From the NCBI RefSeq assembly GCF_049532965.1, contig NZ_CP186694.1, positions 1,178,001-1,242,000 of the forward strand: 64,000 nucleotides of DNA, given 5' to 3'. The notes beneath the pieces are model-generated. The model was not told the DNA's origin. It did not search any database and was given only the letters and a program-made list of their open reading frames with translations. The stretch comes from Roseateles sp049532965. Its GTDB lineage: Bacteria; Pseudomonadota; Gammaproteobacteria; Burkholderiales; Burkholderiaceae_C. The position numbers were made by a program, and so were the translations under genes. This document shows, piece after piece, positions 1 through 9,277 of the stretch (position 1 is its first letter; each line of letters opens with the position of its first letter).

Positions 1-1
1 C

Positions 2-640
2 GCCGCGCGTGCCTTCGAATCGTGGCTGCACCGCGCGCACCCTGGTCGCTGGTCGGGCCAGTGGCGCGCCTGGCGAGAACTGCGCGAACACCGCGCGCAG
101 CGCCGCGGCGCTCGTCAGCTGATGTGGTTCGGCAATCACGGCAGCGCCTACGCGACGGGCGGCATGGCCGAGCTCGAACGCCTGGTGCCGCTGCTTGAAG
201 CCGCGGCGAGCAGCCAGCCGCTGCGGTTGACCGTCGTCAGCAACTCCGAGCAGCGCTACCGCGAACTGCTGGGCCGCGCCTCGTTCCCGCATCGCTACCG
301 GCCCTGGGACCGGCTGCATTTCCTGTCGCTGCTGGGCGAGCAGGACCTGGTGCTGCTGCCGACGCGGATGACCGCCTTCACGATGGCCAAGAGCAACAAC
401 CGCATGCTGCTCGCGCTCGCGCAGGGTGTGCCCGTGATGGCGGATCCGCTGCCGGACTACCAGCCCTGGCGCGACCACTGCGCGCTCGACCAATGGGATC
501 GCCTGGCCGAACACGTCGCCGATCCGGCGCCCCTGGCCGCGCGCGCCCGCGCCGCGATCCCGGCGATCGAACGTGACTACTCCACGCGCGCCATCGCGAC
601 GCAATGGCGCGAGGCGCTGCAACCGATCGACTCCCGATGA
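2..640 (+). CDS. Glycosyltransferase, C-terminal part (5' end outside window)
   Basis: The reading frame is open from the first bases of the window, so the gene starts upstream and only about 212 C-terminal residues are visible. The C-terminal half has the layout of a GT-B sugar transferase nucleotide-binding domain: a strand containing VLLPTR, then KSNNRMLLALAQGVPVMADP, which resembles the segment where such enzymes bind the sugar nucleotide and list a protein to be privileged or avoided. The following gene starts inside its stop codon (ATGA), so the two are probably translated together. Role in assembling the surface glycan of this locus is inferred from the neighbours. Donor and acceptor cannot be read from the sequence. 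Confidence 0.7.
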   Translation, partial: AARAFESWLHRAHPGRWSGQWRAWRELREHRAQRRGARQLMWFGNHGSAYATGGMAELERLVPLLEAAASSQPLRLTVVSNSEQRYRELLGRASFPHRYRPWDRLHFLSLLGEQDLVLLPTRMTAFTMAKSNNRMLLALAQGVPVMADPLPDYQPWRDHCALDQWDRLAEHVADPAPLAARARAAIPAIERDYSTRAIATQWREALQPIDSR

Positions 641-1887
641 GCCGCATGATCCAAGACGCCTTCACCCGGAACGACGCCTCGAACGATACGGCACTGGAGC
701 CGCAGCCCGCGACGGCCGCCTCGCGACACGATATCGCCGATGTCGGCGCCGGAGCCGGCATCGATGCCGCGGGGTCGATGCCGCCGTCCTCGCCGGAGCA
801 GCCGCTGGCGATCGCCATCGTGCTGCCGCAATTCCATCCGTTCCCCGAGAACGACGCCTGGTGGGGCAAGGGCTTCACCGAGTGGCGCAACGTCGCCAAG
901 GCCCGGCCGCTGTACAAGGGCCATCACCAACCCCGCCTGCCGGGCGAGCTTGGCTTCTACGACCTGCGCCTGCCGGAGGCGCGCGCCGCTCAGGCCGAGC
1001 TCGCGCGCGAGCATGGCATCGGCGGCTTCTGCTACTACCACTACTGGTTCAATGGCCGTCGCCTGATGGAGCGCCCGGTCGAGGAGATCCGAGCCAGCGG
1101 CGAGCCCGATTTCCCTTACTGCCTGGCCTGGGCCAACGAGAACTGGAGCCGCGCCTGGAACGGGAGCGACCGCGAGATGCTGATCGAGCAGCGCTACTCC
1201 GACGAGGACGACGAGGCCCACATCCGCACGTTGCTGCCGCACTTCCGCGATCCGCGCTACATCCGCATCGACGGCAAGCCGCTGTTCATCGTGTACAAGG
1301 CCGATCACCTGCCCGATCCGCGACGCACTTTCGCGACGTGGCGCCGCATCGCGCGCGAGGAGGGCGTCGGAGAGCTGACGCTGGCCCAGTTCGAATGGAG
1401 CGGGACCGGCTCCGGCGCCGATCCGCGCGAGACCGGGCTCGACCTGTCGATCGAGTTCGCGCCGGACTGGCGGCGGCTGGGCGGCCGCCACTTCACCGGC
1501 TGGAAATCGCGGCTGGCGATGAAGCTGCGCTTGCTGCCCAAGGCGTTCGGGCAGCACAACTTCTTCGATTACGACCGCATGGTCGACGGCGTGCTGGCCA
1601 AGCCGGCCCCGAGCTATCCGTTCCTGCGCTGCGTCAGCCCCGGCTTCGACAACAGCGCCCGCCGCTCGTCCGGTGCGACGATCCTGATGAACAACACGCC
1701 GCAGCGCTACCGGCGCTGGCTGGAGGCGGCGCTGGCGTGGACACGCCGGCATCAGCCGCCGCAGCGGCAGGTGGTCTTCATCAACGCCTGGAACGAGTGG
1801 GCCGAGGGCAACCATCTGGAGCCCGACGCGCTGCACGGCCGCGCCTACCTCGAGGCCACGCGCGACGCGCTGCAGGCGAAGCGCTGA
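637..1887 (+). CDS. WbsX-type glycan protein (GH99-like fold)
   Basis: About 416 residues. Signature segments of the WbsX family (Glycosyltransferase WbsX, related to the GH99 fold) are clear: LPQFHPFPENDAWWGKGFTEW near residue 60, LAWANENWSRAWNG near residue 165, and INAWNEWAEGNHLEP near the C-terminus. Members sit in O-antigen and exopolysaccharide clusters; whether they transfer or hydrolyse sugars is not settled. I chose the ATG overlapping the upstream stop (ATGA) over a start 33 bases earlier inside the previous gene. The first ~50 residues before the family domain are low-similarity and Ala/Pro/Ser-rich. It is the last plus-strand gene before the convergent operon. Confidence 0.8.
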   Translation: MSRMIQDAFTRNDASNDTALEPQPATAASRHDIADVGAGAGIDAAGSMPPSSPEQPLAIAIVLPQFHPFPENDAWWGKGFTEWRNVAKARPLYKGHHQPRLPGELGFYDLRLPEARAAQAELAREHGIGGFCYYHYWFNGRRLMERPVEEIRASGEPDFPYCLAWANENWSRAWNGSDREMLIEQRYSDEDDEAHIRTLLPHFRDPRYIRIDGKPLFIVYKADHLPDPRRTFATWRRIAREEGVGELTLAQFEWSGTGSGADPRETGLDLSIEFAPDWRRLGGRHFTGWKSRLAMKLRLLPKAFGQHNFFDYDRMVDGVLAKPAPSYPFLRCVSPGFDNSARRSSGATILMNNTPQRYRRWLEAALAWTRRHQPPQRQVVFINAWNEWAEGNHLEPDALHGRAYLEATRDALQAKR

Positions 1888-1957
1888 GCGGCGCCAGGCC
1901 GTCCGCAGTCCCGGCCGGCGCTCATGCGCCGACCACAGCCAGGCACGGGCGTGAACC

Positions 1958-3298
1958 TCAGCGTCCGAGCCAGGCCGCGCAGGCGGCCTGGTGCCGCGTC
2001 ACCGACCCGCGCATCGCCGCGAGCGCCTCTTCGGTGCGCTGCAGGTCCTGCGCGATGCGCGGGGCGCGCGCGATGGCGTCCAGCCAGTACGCGCACATCG
2101 ACGCCTCGTCGTCGCACTCGTGCAGCACGCCGCGATCGTGCAGCAGGCGGTAGACCGGGTACGACGGATACGTCGTGTCCCAACCGCCCCGGATGGTGAG
2201 CGGCTTGTTGAGCCCCAGCGGTTCCAGCACGTTGTGGTCGACGCCCACATGCGCGACGGTCGCCGCGGCGTAGAAGTCGCGCAGCTCGCCCACGGTGTCC
2301 AGCACCAGGCACTGCGCGTCCGCAGGCAGCGGCGCATCCTCGATCTGCGAGCGTCGCAGCACGCGCAATTGCGCTTCATCGAGCTGTGCCAGCAACGCGC
2401 TCATGCGCTCGACGTTCTCCGGATGCCGCGGAGCGAGGATCAGCAGCGCGTCGGGATGCCGGGCACGCAGCCGTGCGAACGCGCCGAGCACCTGCTGCTG
2501 TTCGGCGAGCTCAGTCACGCATCCCCCGATGATCACGGGCCGTTCCGCGGCCAGCAGATGACCGAGCAGACGCGGACTGCGTGCCTGCTCGACGCGCCAG
2601 CCGTCACGCCGCATCGCGTCGAACTTCATGTTCCCTGTCACGTGCAGCCGCTCGCGTGGCGCTCCCCGCGCCTCGAGCTGGCGCGCCGTTTCGGCGTCCT
2701 GCACGCACAGCACGTCGAATGCGTTCAGGAAGTCGCGCTCGAGCAACTGGCGCTCCAACTGGTCGAGCCGCGCTGGTGGGTCGTAGTGGTAGAGCCAGCC
2801 GTTCAACATCAGCGTGGAAGCGCCATGGCGGCGCGCCTCGCGCAGGAAGGCGTAGGAGAAGCGGCAGGGCGCCTCCGACGGCAGGCAGGGGATCTCCGCC
2901 ACCGCCAGCATCGCGGGCGGCAGCACGCGGGCCAGCCGCCGTGCATCGGCGCTGTGACCGCGGCTGACGCACACCACTGCCTGCGGCAGGCGGGCCAGGT
3001 AGGCGTCGCGGTAATGCGCGTGCTCGGTGATCAACACCGGCCGCAGGTCAGGCCGCTGCGCAACCAGCCATTCGATCATCGGCGCCACCGCGTTCAGCTC
3101 GCCGATCGTCGTCACGTAGAACCAGAGCGCCGGTCCGTGCGCGTCCGCCGGCGTCAGGGCGTAGGCGCCCAGCGTGTTGTTGCCGCGCAGGTCGCTGAGG
3201 CGCTCCAGCATCCGGAACATCGCCCAGCGCAGCGGTTCGCCGGGGCGGCTCCGGCCCGGGGCCGGCAACAAGGGCAGGGCAGGCGAGGCGTCAGGCAT
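1958..3298 (-). CDS. KdtA/WaaA-like glycosyltransferase
   Basis: 446 residues. Resembles Kdo transferase (WaaA, Glycos_transf_N family): YVTTIGELNAVAPMI in the N-terminal half, the inter-domain VTGNMKFDA, and a C-terminal nucleotide-binding stretch with DTVGELRDFYAAATVAHVG followed by HNVLEPLGLNKPL. True WaaA enzymes carry a Gly-Ser-Thr-His-type motif after the linker; here that place reads GGCVTELAEQ, so donor specificity may differ from CMP-Kdo. No clear N-terminal membrane anchor is seen. GGAG lies 5 nt before the ATG. It is the last gene of the nine-gene operon and overlaps the flippase gene by 8 bp. Best reading: a transferase for the exported glycan, not the housekeeping lipid A enzyme (inference). 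Confidence 0.7.
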   Translation of the reverse strand: MPDASPALPLLPAPGRSRPGEPLRWAMFRMLERLSDLRGNNTLGAYALTPADAHGPALWFYVTTIGELNAVAPMIEWLVAQRPDLRPVLITEHAHYRDAYLARLPQAVVCVSRGHSADARRLARVLPPAMLAVAEIPCLPSEAPCRFSYAFLREARRHGASTLMLNGWLYHYDPPARLDQLERQLLERDFLNAFDVLCVQDAETARQLEARGAPRERLHVTGNMKFDAMRRDGWRVEQARSPRLLGHLLAAERPVIIGGCVTELAEQQQVLGAFARLRARHPDALLILAPRHPENVERMSALLAQLDEAQLRVLRRSQIEDAPLPADAQCLVLDTVGELRDFYAAATVAHVGVDHNVLEPLGLNKPLTIRGGWDTTYPSYPVYRLLHDRGVLHECDDEASMCAYWLDAIARAPRIAQDLQRTEEALAAMRGSVTRHQAACAAWLGR

Positions 3299-4745
3299 GG
3301 CGGCTCCGCAGGTGGGTCCAGGCTCGGCGCAGTTCGGCCATCGCCGGATGGCCGAGCAAGGAAGCGCAGGCCAGCCAGGCGCCCGCGCCCGCCGCGACGC
3401 ACAGCGCCAGGCGCGGGATCAGCGGCAGGCCCAGTTCGTGGCTCGCCAACTGCGCGAGCGCCAGCCCGGCGCAGGTGCCCAGCGCCAGTTGCGCGCTGGT
3501 CCAGCTCGGCATGAAGAGGTCACGCGGCCGGGCCTTGAGCACTTCGGTCAGGTGGCGCGTGTACATCACCACCTGCACCAGGTTGCCGATCGCGAACACC
3601 GCGGCGACCGCATGCAGGCTCCAGAAGGAAGCCAGCGCGACGCAGAGCAGATGGGTCGGCCCGTACCAGAGGGCGACCGACAGCCGGCGCCTGACCTGGC
3701 CGGTGGCGGCGAGCGCGTTCGGCGCCAGCATCGTCAGCGCATAAGGCAGCCCGGCGATCGCGAGCAGCGTTGCCAGCGGCGCGGCCTCGTGCCATTGGGC
3801 ACCGAACAGCAGCGCGATGATGTCGCCCGCCATCAGCGCCACGCCGCCCATGAACGGCCAGGCGATGCCGGTGAAGATGGCCGTGCCGCGCGCATACGGC
3901 GCGACCAGGCTGTGACCGGCGCGGTGATCGGCCGCCAGCGCCGGCGTTGCCACGCGCAGGATGGCCGAGCTGACCGTCTGCGCCAGCAGGTCGATCAGCC
4001 CCGTCGCCCGGCTGAACAGGCCCAGCGCGGTGAAGCCGAAAACCTTGCCGATGATGAGTTCGTGACCGTTGCGCGAGCCCGACTCCACCAGCCGCGAGCC
4101 GGTGAACATCGCGCCGAAGCGCAACTGCCGGCCAGCGCCGCGCAGGCGCGGCATGACGAGCGCGTCGTGCGGTCGCAGCCAGACCAGGATCGCCACCTGC
4201 ACCGCGATGCCGGCGACCGGCCCCCAGGCCAGGCTCATCGCGCCGTGACCGGCCCAGGCCAGCGCGATGCTGGTCGCCGAGTTGGCCGCATTGGCGCTGA
4301 CCTGCACCACGCACACCTTGTGGAAGGCCAGTTCCCGGTTGAGCAGCGCAAAGGCCGGTGAGGCCAGCGGCAGCATCACGAAGTTCAGGCTCAACACCAG
4401 CAGCAGGTCCGCGAGCAGCGGCTCGTGGTACCAGTCCGCCAGCAGGAACCGCCCGCCGAAGATCAGCGCCGCGATGCCCCAGGCCATCAGCAGCGTGATG
4501 GTGAAGGCATTGCGCAGCTTGTCGCGGTCCAGGTCGCGCTCCTGGATGAGGTACTCGCTGACGCCGAAGTCGCGCAGGATGGACGCCAGGTTGGTCACCA
4601 CCGCGCACAGCGAATACACGCCGACCTGCGTCGGCGTCAGCAGGCGCGCCAGGATCATCGTCGTCGGTACGGTGATCAGCAGGCTCAGGTAGCGCTCGGC
4701 GAAGGACCACGCCAGCGCGCCGCGCACGGACGGGGTCTTGCTCAT
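3291..4745 (-). CDS. Polysaccharide flippase, Wzx/MviN-like
   Basis: About 484 residues and strongly hydrophobic, with roughly 12-14 membrane segments, typical of MOP-superfamily lipid-linked oligosaccharide flippases. The N-terminus (SFAERYLSLLITVPTTMILARLLTP) and the following YSLCAVVTNLASILRDFGVSEYLIQE are characteristic of the polysaccharide biosynthesis/Wzx group. Expected role: moving lipid-linked repeat units from the inner to the outer face of the cytoplasmic membrane. The start was moved 33 bases inside the longest frame because GAGGAG lies about 9 nt before this ATG. It follows the FemAB-like gene by 13 bp and overlaps the next gene by 8 bp. Confidence 0.85.
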   Translation of the reverse strand: MSKTPSVRGALAWSFAERYLSLLITVPTTMILARLLTPTQVGVYSLCAVVTNLASILRDFGVSEYLIQERDLDRDKLRNAFTITLLMAWGIAALIFGGRFLLADWYHEPLLADLLLVLSLNFVMLPLASPAFALLNRELAFHKVCVVQVSANAANSATSIALAWAGHGAMSLAWGPVAGIAVQVAILVWLRPHDALVMPRLRGAGRQLRFGAMFTGSRLVESGSRNGHELIIGKVFGFTALGLFSRATGLIDLLAQTVSSAILRVATPALAADHRAGHSLVAPYARGTAIFTGIAWPFMGGVALMAGDIIALLFGAQWHEAAPLATLLAIAGLPYALTMLAPNALAATGQVRRRLSVALWYGPTHLLCVALASFWSLHAVAAVFAIGNLVQVVMYTRHLTEVLKARPRDLFMPSWTSAQLALGTCAGLALAQLASHELGLPLIPRLALCVAAGAGAWLACASLLGHPAMAELRRAWTHLRSRHA

Positions 4746-4758
4746 GGGAAGGTGCTCC

Positions 4759-5928
4759 TCACGAGGCGGACTCCGCACGCGGGGCGGCGGGCACGGCGTC
4801 GGTAGCGGCGTCGGGAGGGGCAGCGGGCGGGGCCGCCGGGGCGTCCTGTGCCGCGGTGCTGCCGCTCAAGGCGCGCTTGAGCGCCGGCAGCCAGCCCCAG
4901 CGGTACAGCGTCGCGTGATAGACCGGCCGCGCGTCGGCGGTCCAGCGGGTGTGCCACTCCATCACCTTGCCGTAGAACTCGATGCGGCGAATCGGGCCGC
5001 CCGCGGCCGCTGCGTCGAACAGCTGCTGGAACTGCAGCTGGCGCATCAGCGTCGAGGGCGACACCGCCTTGTGCGCCTCGTCATACGCCGTCTTCAGGAT
5101 GACGATCTTCCCGGCCGACTCGATGCACAGGTCCATCGCGACGACGGCGTCGTCGAACCAGTACTGGTACAGGCGCGCCCGGCCTTCGCGCGCGAAGGAC
5201 TCCAGCATGGTCCGGTAGAACTCGTATTGCGGATGCCCCGGCGCGATCGCCGTGCCCTCGTGGCCCTTCCAGCCGCTGGCTTCGAGCCGGCCGTAGTGGG
5301 CCAGCGCGGGCGCCACGTCCTCGGGTCGTGTCAGGCATTCCAGCCGCGTGGCGGTGCCGGCCGCATCGAGCTTCTTCTGCTGCTTGCGCAGGTTCTGGCG
5401 CAGGTTCTTGCCGCGCGCTTCCCAGTAGGCGTCGAAGCTGCCGAGCAGGTCCACCCAGGCGGTGTCGATGTAGTCCTGACCGCGCCAGCGCGGCGCGTCT
5501 GCCGCGCGCGGATGGAACAGGCTGTCGATCTGGGTGAGGCCCAGCGCGAGCGCGGGGAACGGGAGTGCGCCCAGCAGTCCCGCGGCCAGCGGCTCGAGCG
5601 GCTCGCCGGACGGGCTCAACCAGGCCCCCAGCGGCAGTTGCGACGGTTGGAAGGTGGTCCACTGGCCGCTGCCGGCGGGCGCCACGATCGCGGCCGCATG
5701 CGGCGACCGCGGATCGCCGAGCAGCGCCAGCCGTTCGCGGCCGGTGCCGAACACGGACAGCAGCGGCGCCAGGAAGGCGCTTTCGAGGAAAGGCAGGCCG
5801 GCGACGCGCGCGGCCAGCGCATCCCAGGCGCGGGCATGTGGAGCGAAGGCGGCCGCGTCGGGCAGCGGGATCAACGACCAGGTCGCCGTCCCGGGCGGGA
5901 TCGAGGGCATCGGGGGCGTCGGGGTCAT
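4759..5928 (-). CDS. FemAB/GNAT-fold acyltransferase, exosortase-locus type
   Basis: About 389 residues. The central part contains ARGKNLRQNLRKQQKKLDAAG followed by RLEASGWKGHEGTA and then the FYRTMLESFAREGRARLYQY core, the pattern of BioF2-like/Acetyltransf_6 proteins (FemAB superfamily) common in exosortase-A exopolysaccharide loci. Such proteins are thought to transfer acyl or aminoacyl groups to sugars or lipids; the substrate here is unknown. The reading frame stays open far upstream inside the glycosyltransferase gene, but this ATG overlaps that gene's stop (ATGA) and begins the plausible protein. The C-terminal ~35 residues are Ala/Pro-rich and probably disordered. Confidence 0.75.
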   Translation of the reverse strand: MTPTPPMPSIPPGTATWSLIPLPDAAAFAPHARAWDALAARVAGLPFLESAFLAPLLSVFGTGRERLALLGDPRSPHAAAIVAPAGSGQWTTFQPSQLPLGAWLSPSGEPLEPLAAGLLGALPFPALALGLTQIDSLFHPRAADAPRWRGQDYIDTAWVDLLGSFDAYWEARGKNLRQNLRKQQKKLDAAGTATRLECLTRPEDVAPALAHYGRLEASGWKGHEGTAIAPGHPQYEFYRTMLESFAREGRARLYQYWFDDAVVAMDLCIESAGKIVILKTAYDEAHKAVSPSTLMRQLQFQQLFDAAAAGGPIRRIEFYGKVMEWHTRWTADARPVYHATLYRWGWLPALKRALSGSTAAQDAPAAPPAAPPDAATDAVPAAPRAESAS

Positions 5929-7214
5929 GGTCGGGCCTCGGCGGTGGACAGGGGGGACGCGCAGGCTTCGTCGAGTACGCGGGCGAGTTCGCCGGTGCGC
6001 GACTCGCGCGACGCGGCGGCGACGGCCTGCGGCAAGGGCAGCGAGGCGCGGCCGTGATGCAGGTCGTTCAGGAAACGGTCGAGGGCCTCGGCGACGCCGG
6101 GGCCGTCTTCCAGCGCGGCGTTGCAGGGCAGCCCCGCGCGGCGCATCAGCTGCGCCGTGTCGCCGGCCGGATCGGCCAGCGTCAGCACCGGCCGACGGGC
6201 GCGCAGGTACTCGTAGGCCTTGGCGGGAATCTGGTCGTTGCAATCGTTCGACTGCAACAGCAGCAAGCCGTCGGCGCGCAACATCTCGGCGAGCGCCTCG
6301 GCATACGGCAGCGGCGGCGCGAGTTCGATCAGGTCCGCGATGCCGTGGCGCGCGGCCAGCTCGCGGACGAAATCGTCGTGCGCCGTCGCCCGGAATCGCA
6401 CGCGCAGCCGGGCGGCATCGATGCTTCCCCGCGCCTTCGCGGCGGCGAGCGCCTCGAACAGCCGCGCGGGGCTGCGCCAGTCCGGGTACACGACGCCGCT
6501 GTGCAGCAACACCCGCGGCGCAGCAGGTGCTCCGTCCGCGCCCTGGCCGGCGGGTACGGTGGCGAGCGCGCGTTCGGCGCGCTGGAACGCCTGCTCGCTG
6601 TAGCCGTTCTCGATCACGCGCAGGCGCTCGGCGGCTTCCGGAAAACGTGTCGCGTAGAGCCGTGCGGCGCCGGGCGTGGTGAAGGTGATGCGCGACGCGC
6701 GCGAGAACACGTGCCGCTCGATCGCGGCGAAGCGCTGCCACAGCACCGGATCGGCGGGATAGCCGTCATGCGCCATCGGATCACGGAAGTCGGCGACCCA
6801 GGGCAGGCCGCTGAGCCGCGACAGCCAGTAGCCGATCACATGCGCGGTCGGGATCGGGTACGTGCTCCAGAGGGCATCGGGGCGCGTCTGGCGGATCAGC
6901 GCCAGACCGGCGGGCACGGCGCCCAGCAGCCAGCTGTGCCAGCGGTCCGGACGCGAGAGGAAGCCGGGATAGCGGCCGCCCAGGGACAGGTGCCGTGCCG
7001 CGTCGAGTGCGAAGGCGCGCCGCACGGGCAGCTCCTGCGGGATCTCGCCGACCAGGTCGTCGCCGGTCTGCGCATGGACGCGGGGATGGGCGGTCAGGAT
7101 GCTCGGCGACCAGCCCAGCCGCGGCAACTGCTGCGCGAAGCGCAGCGCTCGTTGCACGCCGCTGGTGCCCGCCATCGGCGGGAACTGGAAGGTGACCATG
7201 AGCACGCGCCGCAT
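5925..7214 (-). CDS. GT4-like glycosyltransferase
   Basis: About 429 residues. It begins MRRVLMVTFQFPPMAGTSGVQR, the N-terminal Rossmann strand and glycine-rich turn of GT4/GT-B transferases. Further on are SRPDRWHSWLLGAVPAGLAL, LWSTYPIPTAHVIGYWLSR, VADFRDPM, and a C-terminal donor-binding region with YEYLRARRPVLTLADP. It probably adds a sugar to the lipid-linked glycan on the cytoplasmic side. The start was placed 120 bases inside the longest frame, leaving 11 bp after the upstream aminotransferase stop. Its stop overlaps the next gene's ATG. Sugar specificity is not readable. Confidence 0.8.
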   Translation of the reverse strand: MRRVLMVTFQFPPMAGTSGVQRALRFAQQLPRLGWSPSILTAHPRVHAQTGDDLVGEIPQELPVRRAFALDAARHLSLGGRYPGFLSRPDRWHSWLLGAVPAGLALIRQTRPDALWSTYPIPTAHVIGYWLSRLSGLPWVADFRDPMAHDGYPADPVLWQRFAAIERHVFSRASRITFTTPGAARLYATRFPEAAERLRVIENGYSEQAFQRAERALATVPAGQGADGAPAAPRVLLHSGVVYPDWRSPARLFEALAAAKARGSIDAARLRVRFRATAHDDFVRELAARHGIADLIELAPPLPYAEALAEMLRADGLLLLQSNDCNDQIPAKAYEYLRARRPVLTLADPAGDTAQLMRRAGLPCNAALEDGPGVAEALDRFLNDLHHGRASLPLPQAVAAASRESRTGELARVLDEACASPLSTAEARP

Positions 7215-7225
7215 CGCCTGGTCCG

Positions 7226-8431
7226 TCAGCGCGCGGGCGCGATGAAGAGGCGCTCGACCTGTTCGACGATGCGATGCAGGTCGGCGTCGGTGAGGTCCTG
7301 GTGGCAGGCGAGCTGCAGCACGTGGTGCGACCACGCCTTGCCGGCGTCGCCCGGCAGCGCGGGCACGCCGGGCCAGAGCCGGTCCCAGCGCGATACCGGC
7401 ACGCCGAGCTTGCGCATCTCCGAATACCCGGGATCAGGCGTGCGCACCCACAGCGGGAACACATAGGGCGCGCAGTCGGCGGGCAGCGCCGGCAGCAGCG
7501 GATGCACCCCGTCCCGGCCCGAGAAGGCCTCGGTGAAGAACGCGTAGTTGCGCCGCCGCGCCTCGACGATGCGCCGGCGCGGCACCCGCGTGGAGATCCA
7601 GCCGCTGGCGCTCGTCAGCGCGCGATGCGACTGCCGAGGGTCGATCAGCGCCATGTTGGCGTCGATCTCGTCCAGCTCGTGCGACTCGTCCGCCTCGTCC
7701 AGCGCGCCATGGCTGCTCGGCGGTGGCGGCGTGCGGGGCTCGCCGCGCAACGTCGCGCGCAGCGCGCTCTTGAGCGCGAAGGCCCCGCGGATCAGGCCAT
7801 TCAGGCCGGTCAGCCGGTCGTGGCTCGCGCCCATGTGCAGGATGTCGGAGGCCGCCTTGATCTGCTCGATCGCCGAGGCCGGCGCCAGCGACGGCAGCGT
7901 CAGGCCGGCGCGGTTCAGCGCCAGGACGCCGCCCTCGGGCGTGGGGAAGAACTTCGTGAGGCTCGCCACCGCGACATCGCCCCAGGTCCCGATCGCTCGC
8001 GCGCCGGCGCGGCCGAACATCGCATGCGCGCAGTCCTCGATCAGCGCGATGCCTTGCGCGTCGCACCAGGCGCGCACGCCTTCCATCGGCTGCGGCAGGC
8101 CGAAGTAATGCGGCACGAGCAGCGCCCGGGTCCGCGGCGGCACGTGCAGGGACAGCCAGTCCAGCCGCGGGGCGCCGTGCTCGTCGATCGGATAGAAGAC
8201 CGCGTCGGCGCCGAGCGTCTTCACCGGCGAGACCATCGTCGGGCAGTGGTAGGTGGGCAGGAGCACCAGGTCGCCCGGGCCGATGGCCAGGCACTCCAGC
8301 GCGAGCAGGATGGCCGCGCGTCCACTGGTGGTGAGCCGATGACGCGGATGGTCGAGCAGGCTGGGCTGGTCCACGCGGGCCGCGCCGGCAAAGGTGCGCC
8401 AGCCGATGACCGGCAGGCGCGGCGCGATCAT
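7226..8431 (-). CDS. DegT/DnrJ/EryC1/StrS-family aminotransferase
   Basis: About 401 residues. PLP-dependent fold-type I family used to make amino sugars. Visible: TTSGRAAILLALECL near the N-terminus (substrate/cofactor phosphate region), ALIEDCAHAMFG (aspartate that contacts the pyridine ring) and VASLTKFFPTPEGG with the probable Schiff-base lysine (about residue 160). A role in making an amino sugar precursor for the cluster's glycan is inferred. The start is uncertain: ATG at 8431 is used; a GTG at 8449 or ATG at 8488 (which would overlap the upstream gene by 23 bp) are alternatives, and none has a convincing ribosome-binding site. Confidence 0.75.
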   Translation of the reverse strand: MIAPRLPVIGWRTFAGAARVDQPSLLDHPRHRLTTSGRAAILLALECLAIGPGDLVLLPTYHCPTMVSPVKTLGADAVFYPIDEHGAPRLDWLSLHVPPRTRALLVPHYFGLPQPMEGVRAWCDAQGIALIEDCAHAMFGRAGARAIGTWGDVAVASLTKFFPTPEGGVLALNRAGLTLPSLAPASAIEQIKAASDILHMGASHDRLTGLNGLIRGAFALKSALRATLRGEPRTPPPPSSHGALDEADESHELDEIDANMALIDPRQSHRALTSASGWISTRVPRRRIVEARRRNYAFFTEAFSGRDGVHPLLPALPADCAPYVFPLWVRTPDPGYSEMRKLGVPVSRWDRLWPGVPALPGDAGKAWSHHVLQLACHQDLTDADLHRIVEQVERLFIAPAR

Positions 8432-8465
8432 GGACGGCGGGGGCGTCACCGGCGGCGTCTCGCGT

Positions 8466-9254
8466 TCAGCGGGCCGGGGCCGACGCATCCGAGGCCGGTG
8501 CGGGAGCCGGGGTGGCCGTGGCCGGAGGAGCGGACGACGCCCCTTCCGGCGCGGATGCCGCCGGACCGGGCAGCACGATGTCCGCCGGCCAGCGGTTGAT
8601 CGCCATCAGGCGCTGGCGCAGCACCGGGTGCGTCATGCCGGCGCCATAGGCCCGCCGGGCGGCGTCCACGGCCAGGTCCACCTCGTTCAGGTCCAGCGCG
8701 ACCATCCCCACGTTGTAGACCGAGAACGCGTTGTCCTGGTTCAGCTTGGAGGCGGCCTGCAATTGCTCCTTGGCCGCGGCGCTGCGGCCCTTGCCGTTGA
8801 GGAAGCCCGCATAGAGCAGGCGCACGATGACGTCGTCCGCCTTCCAGGCGAGCGCCCGCTTGAAGTAGCAGTCGACCGTGAACATCGCGTCGGGCGGCTG
8901 GTCGCGCTTGGTGCGCTCGCCGTAGAGCATCATCGCCACCAGCGCGCGGTGGTGATTCGGGAAGGCGCGCAGCGTGTAGTCGATGTCGCTGCCGATGGAG
9001 CCGCGCTTGCACTTGACCAGCGCCTCGCAGGTGTCGATGAAGTGCGCGCCCTCGACCATCAGCAGCGGCGAGGCCTGGCGCGTCACCGGGTCGATCTCCG
9101 GCGCGTCCTTGTACTGGCGATAGTCGAAGGGGCCGTAGTTGTTGGCCAGGCCGCCGCAACCGACGCCTTGCGCGATGGCGGCCTGCGCAGCCGCGGCGGC
9201 GGCCAGTGCCAGGACGAAGGGGCGCCAGCGGGCGCGCGACGTGGGGCGGGACAT
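8466..9254 (-). CDS. Secreted TPR-like protein of the exopolysaccharide operon
   Basis: About 262 residues. An N-terminal signal peptide (RRR-type charged start, then an Ala-rich core ending near AIAQG) predicts export. The mature part has helical repeats resembling tetratricopeptide units: DYTLRAFPNHHRALVAMM, then FKRALAWKADDVIVRLLYAG and QLQAASKLNQDNAFSVYNVG, with conserved small/aromatic TPR spacing. Two or more Cys residues near the mature N-terminus could form disulfides. The C-terminal ~35 residues are Pro/Ala/Ser-rich. GGAGGAAG lies 4 nt before the ATG, a strong ribosome-binding site, so this start is well supported. Probably a periplasmic scaffold protein; the partner is unknown. Confidence 0.75.
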   Translation of the reverse strand: MSRPTSRARWRPFVLALAAAAAAQAAIAQGVGCGGLANNYGPFDYRQYKDAPEIDPVTRQASPLLMVEGAHFIDTCEALVKCKRGSIGSDIDYTLRAFPNHHRALVAMMLYGERTKRDQPPDAMFTVDCYFKRALAWKADDVIVRLLYAGFLNGKGRSAAAKEQLQAASKLNQDNAFSVYNVGMVALDLNEVDLAVDAARRAYGAGMTHPVLRQRLMAINRWPADIVLPGPAASAPEGASSAPPATATPAPAPASDASAPAR

Positions 9255-9277
9255 GGGACTTCCTCCGTCAATCAGCA

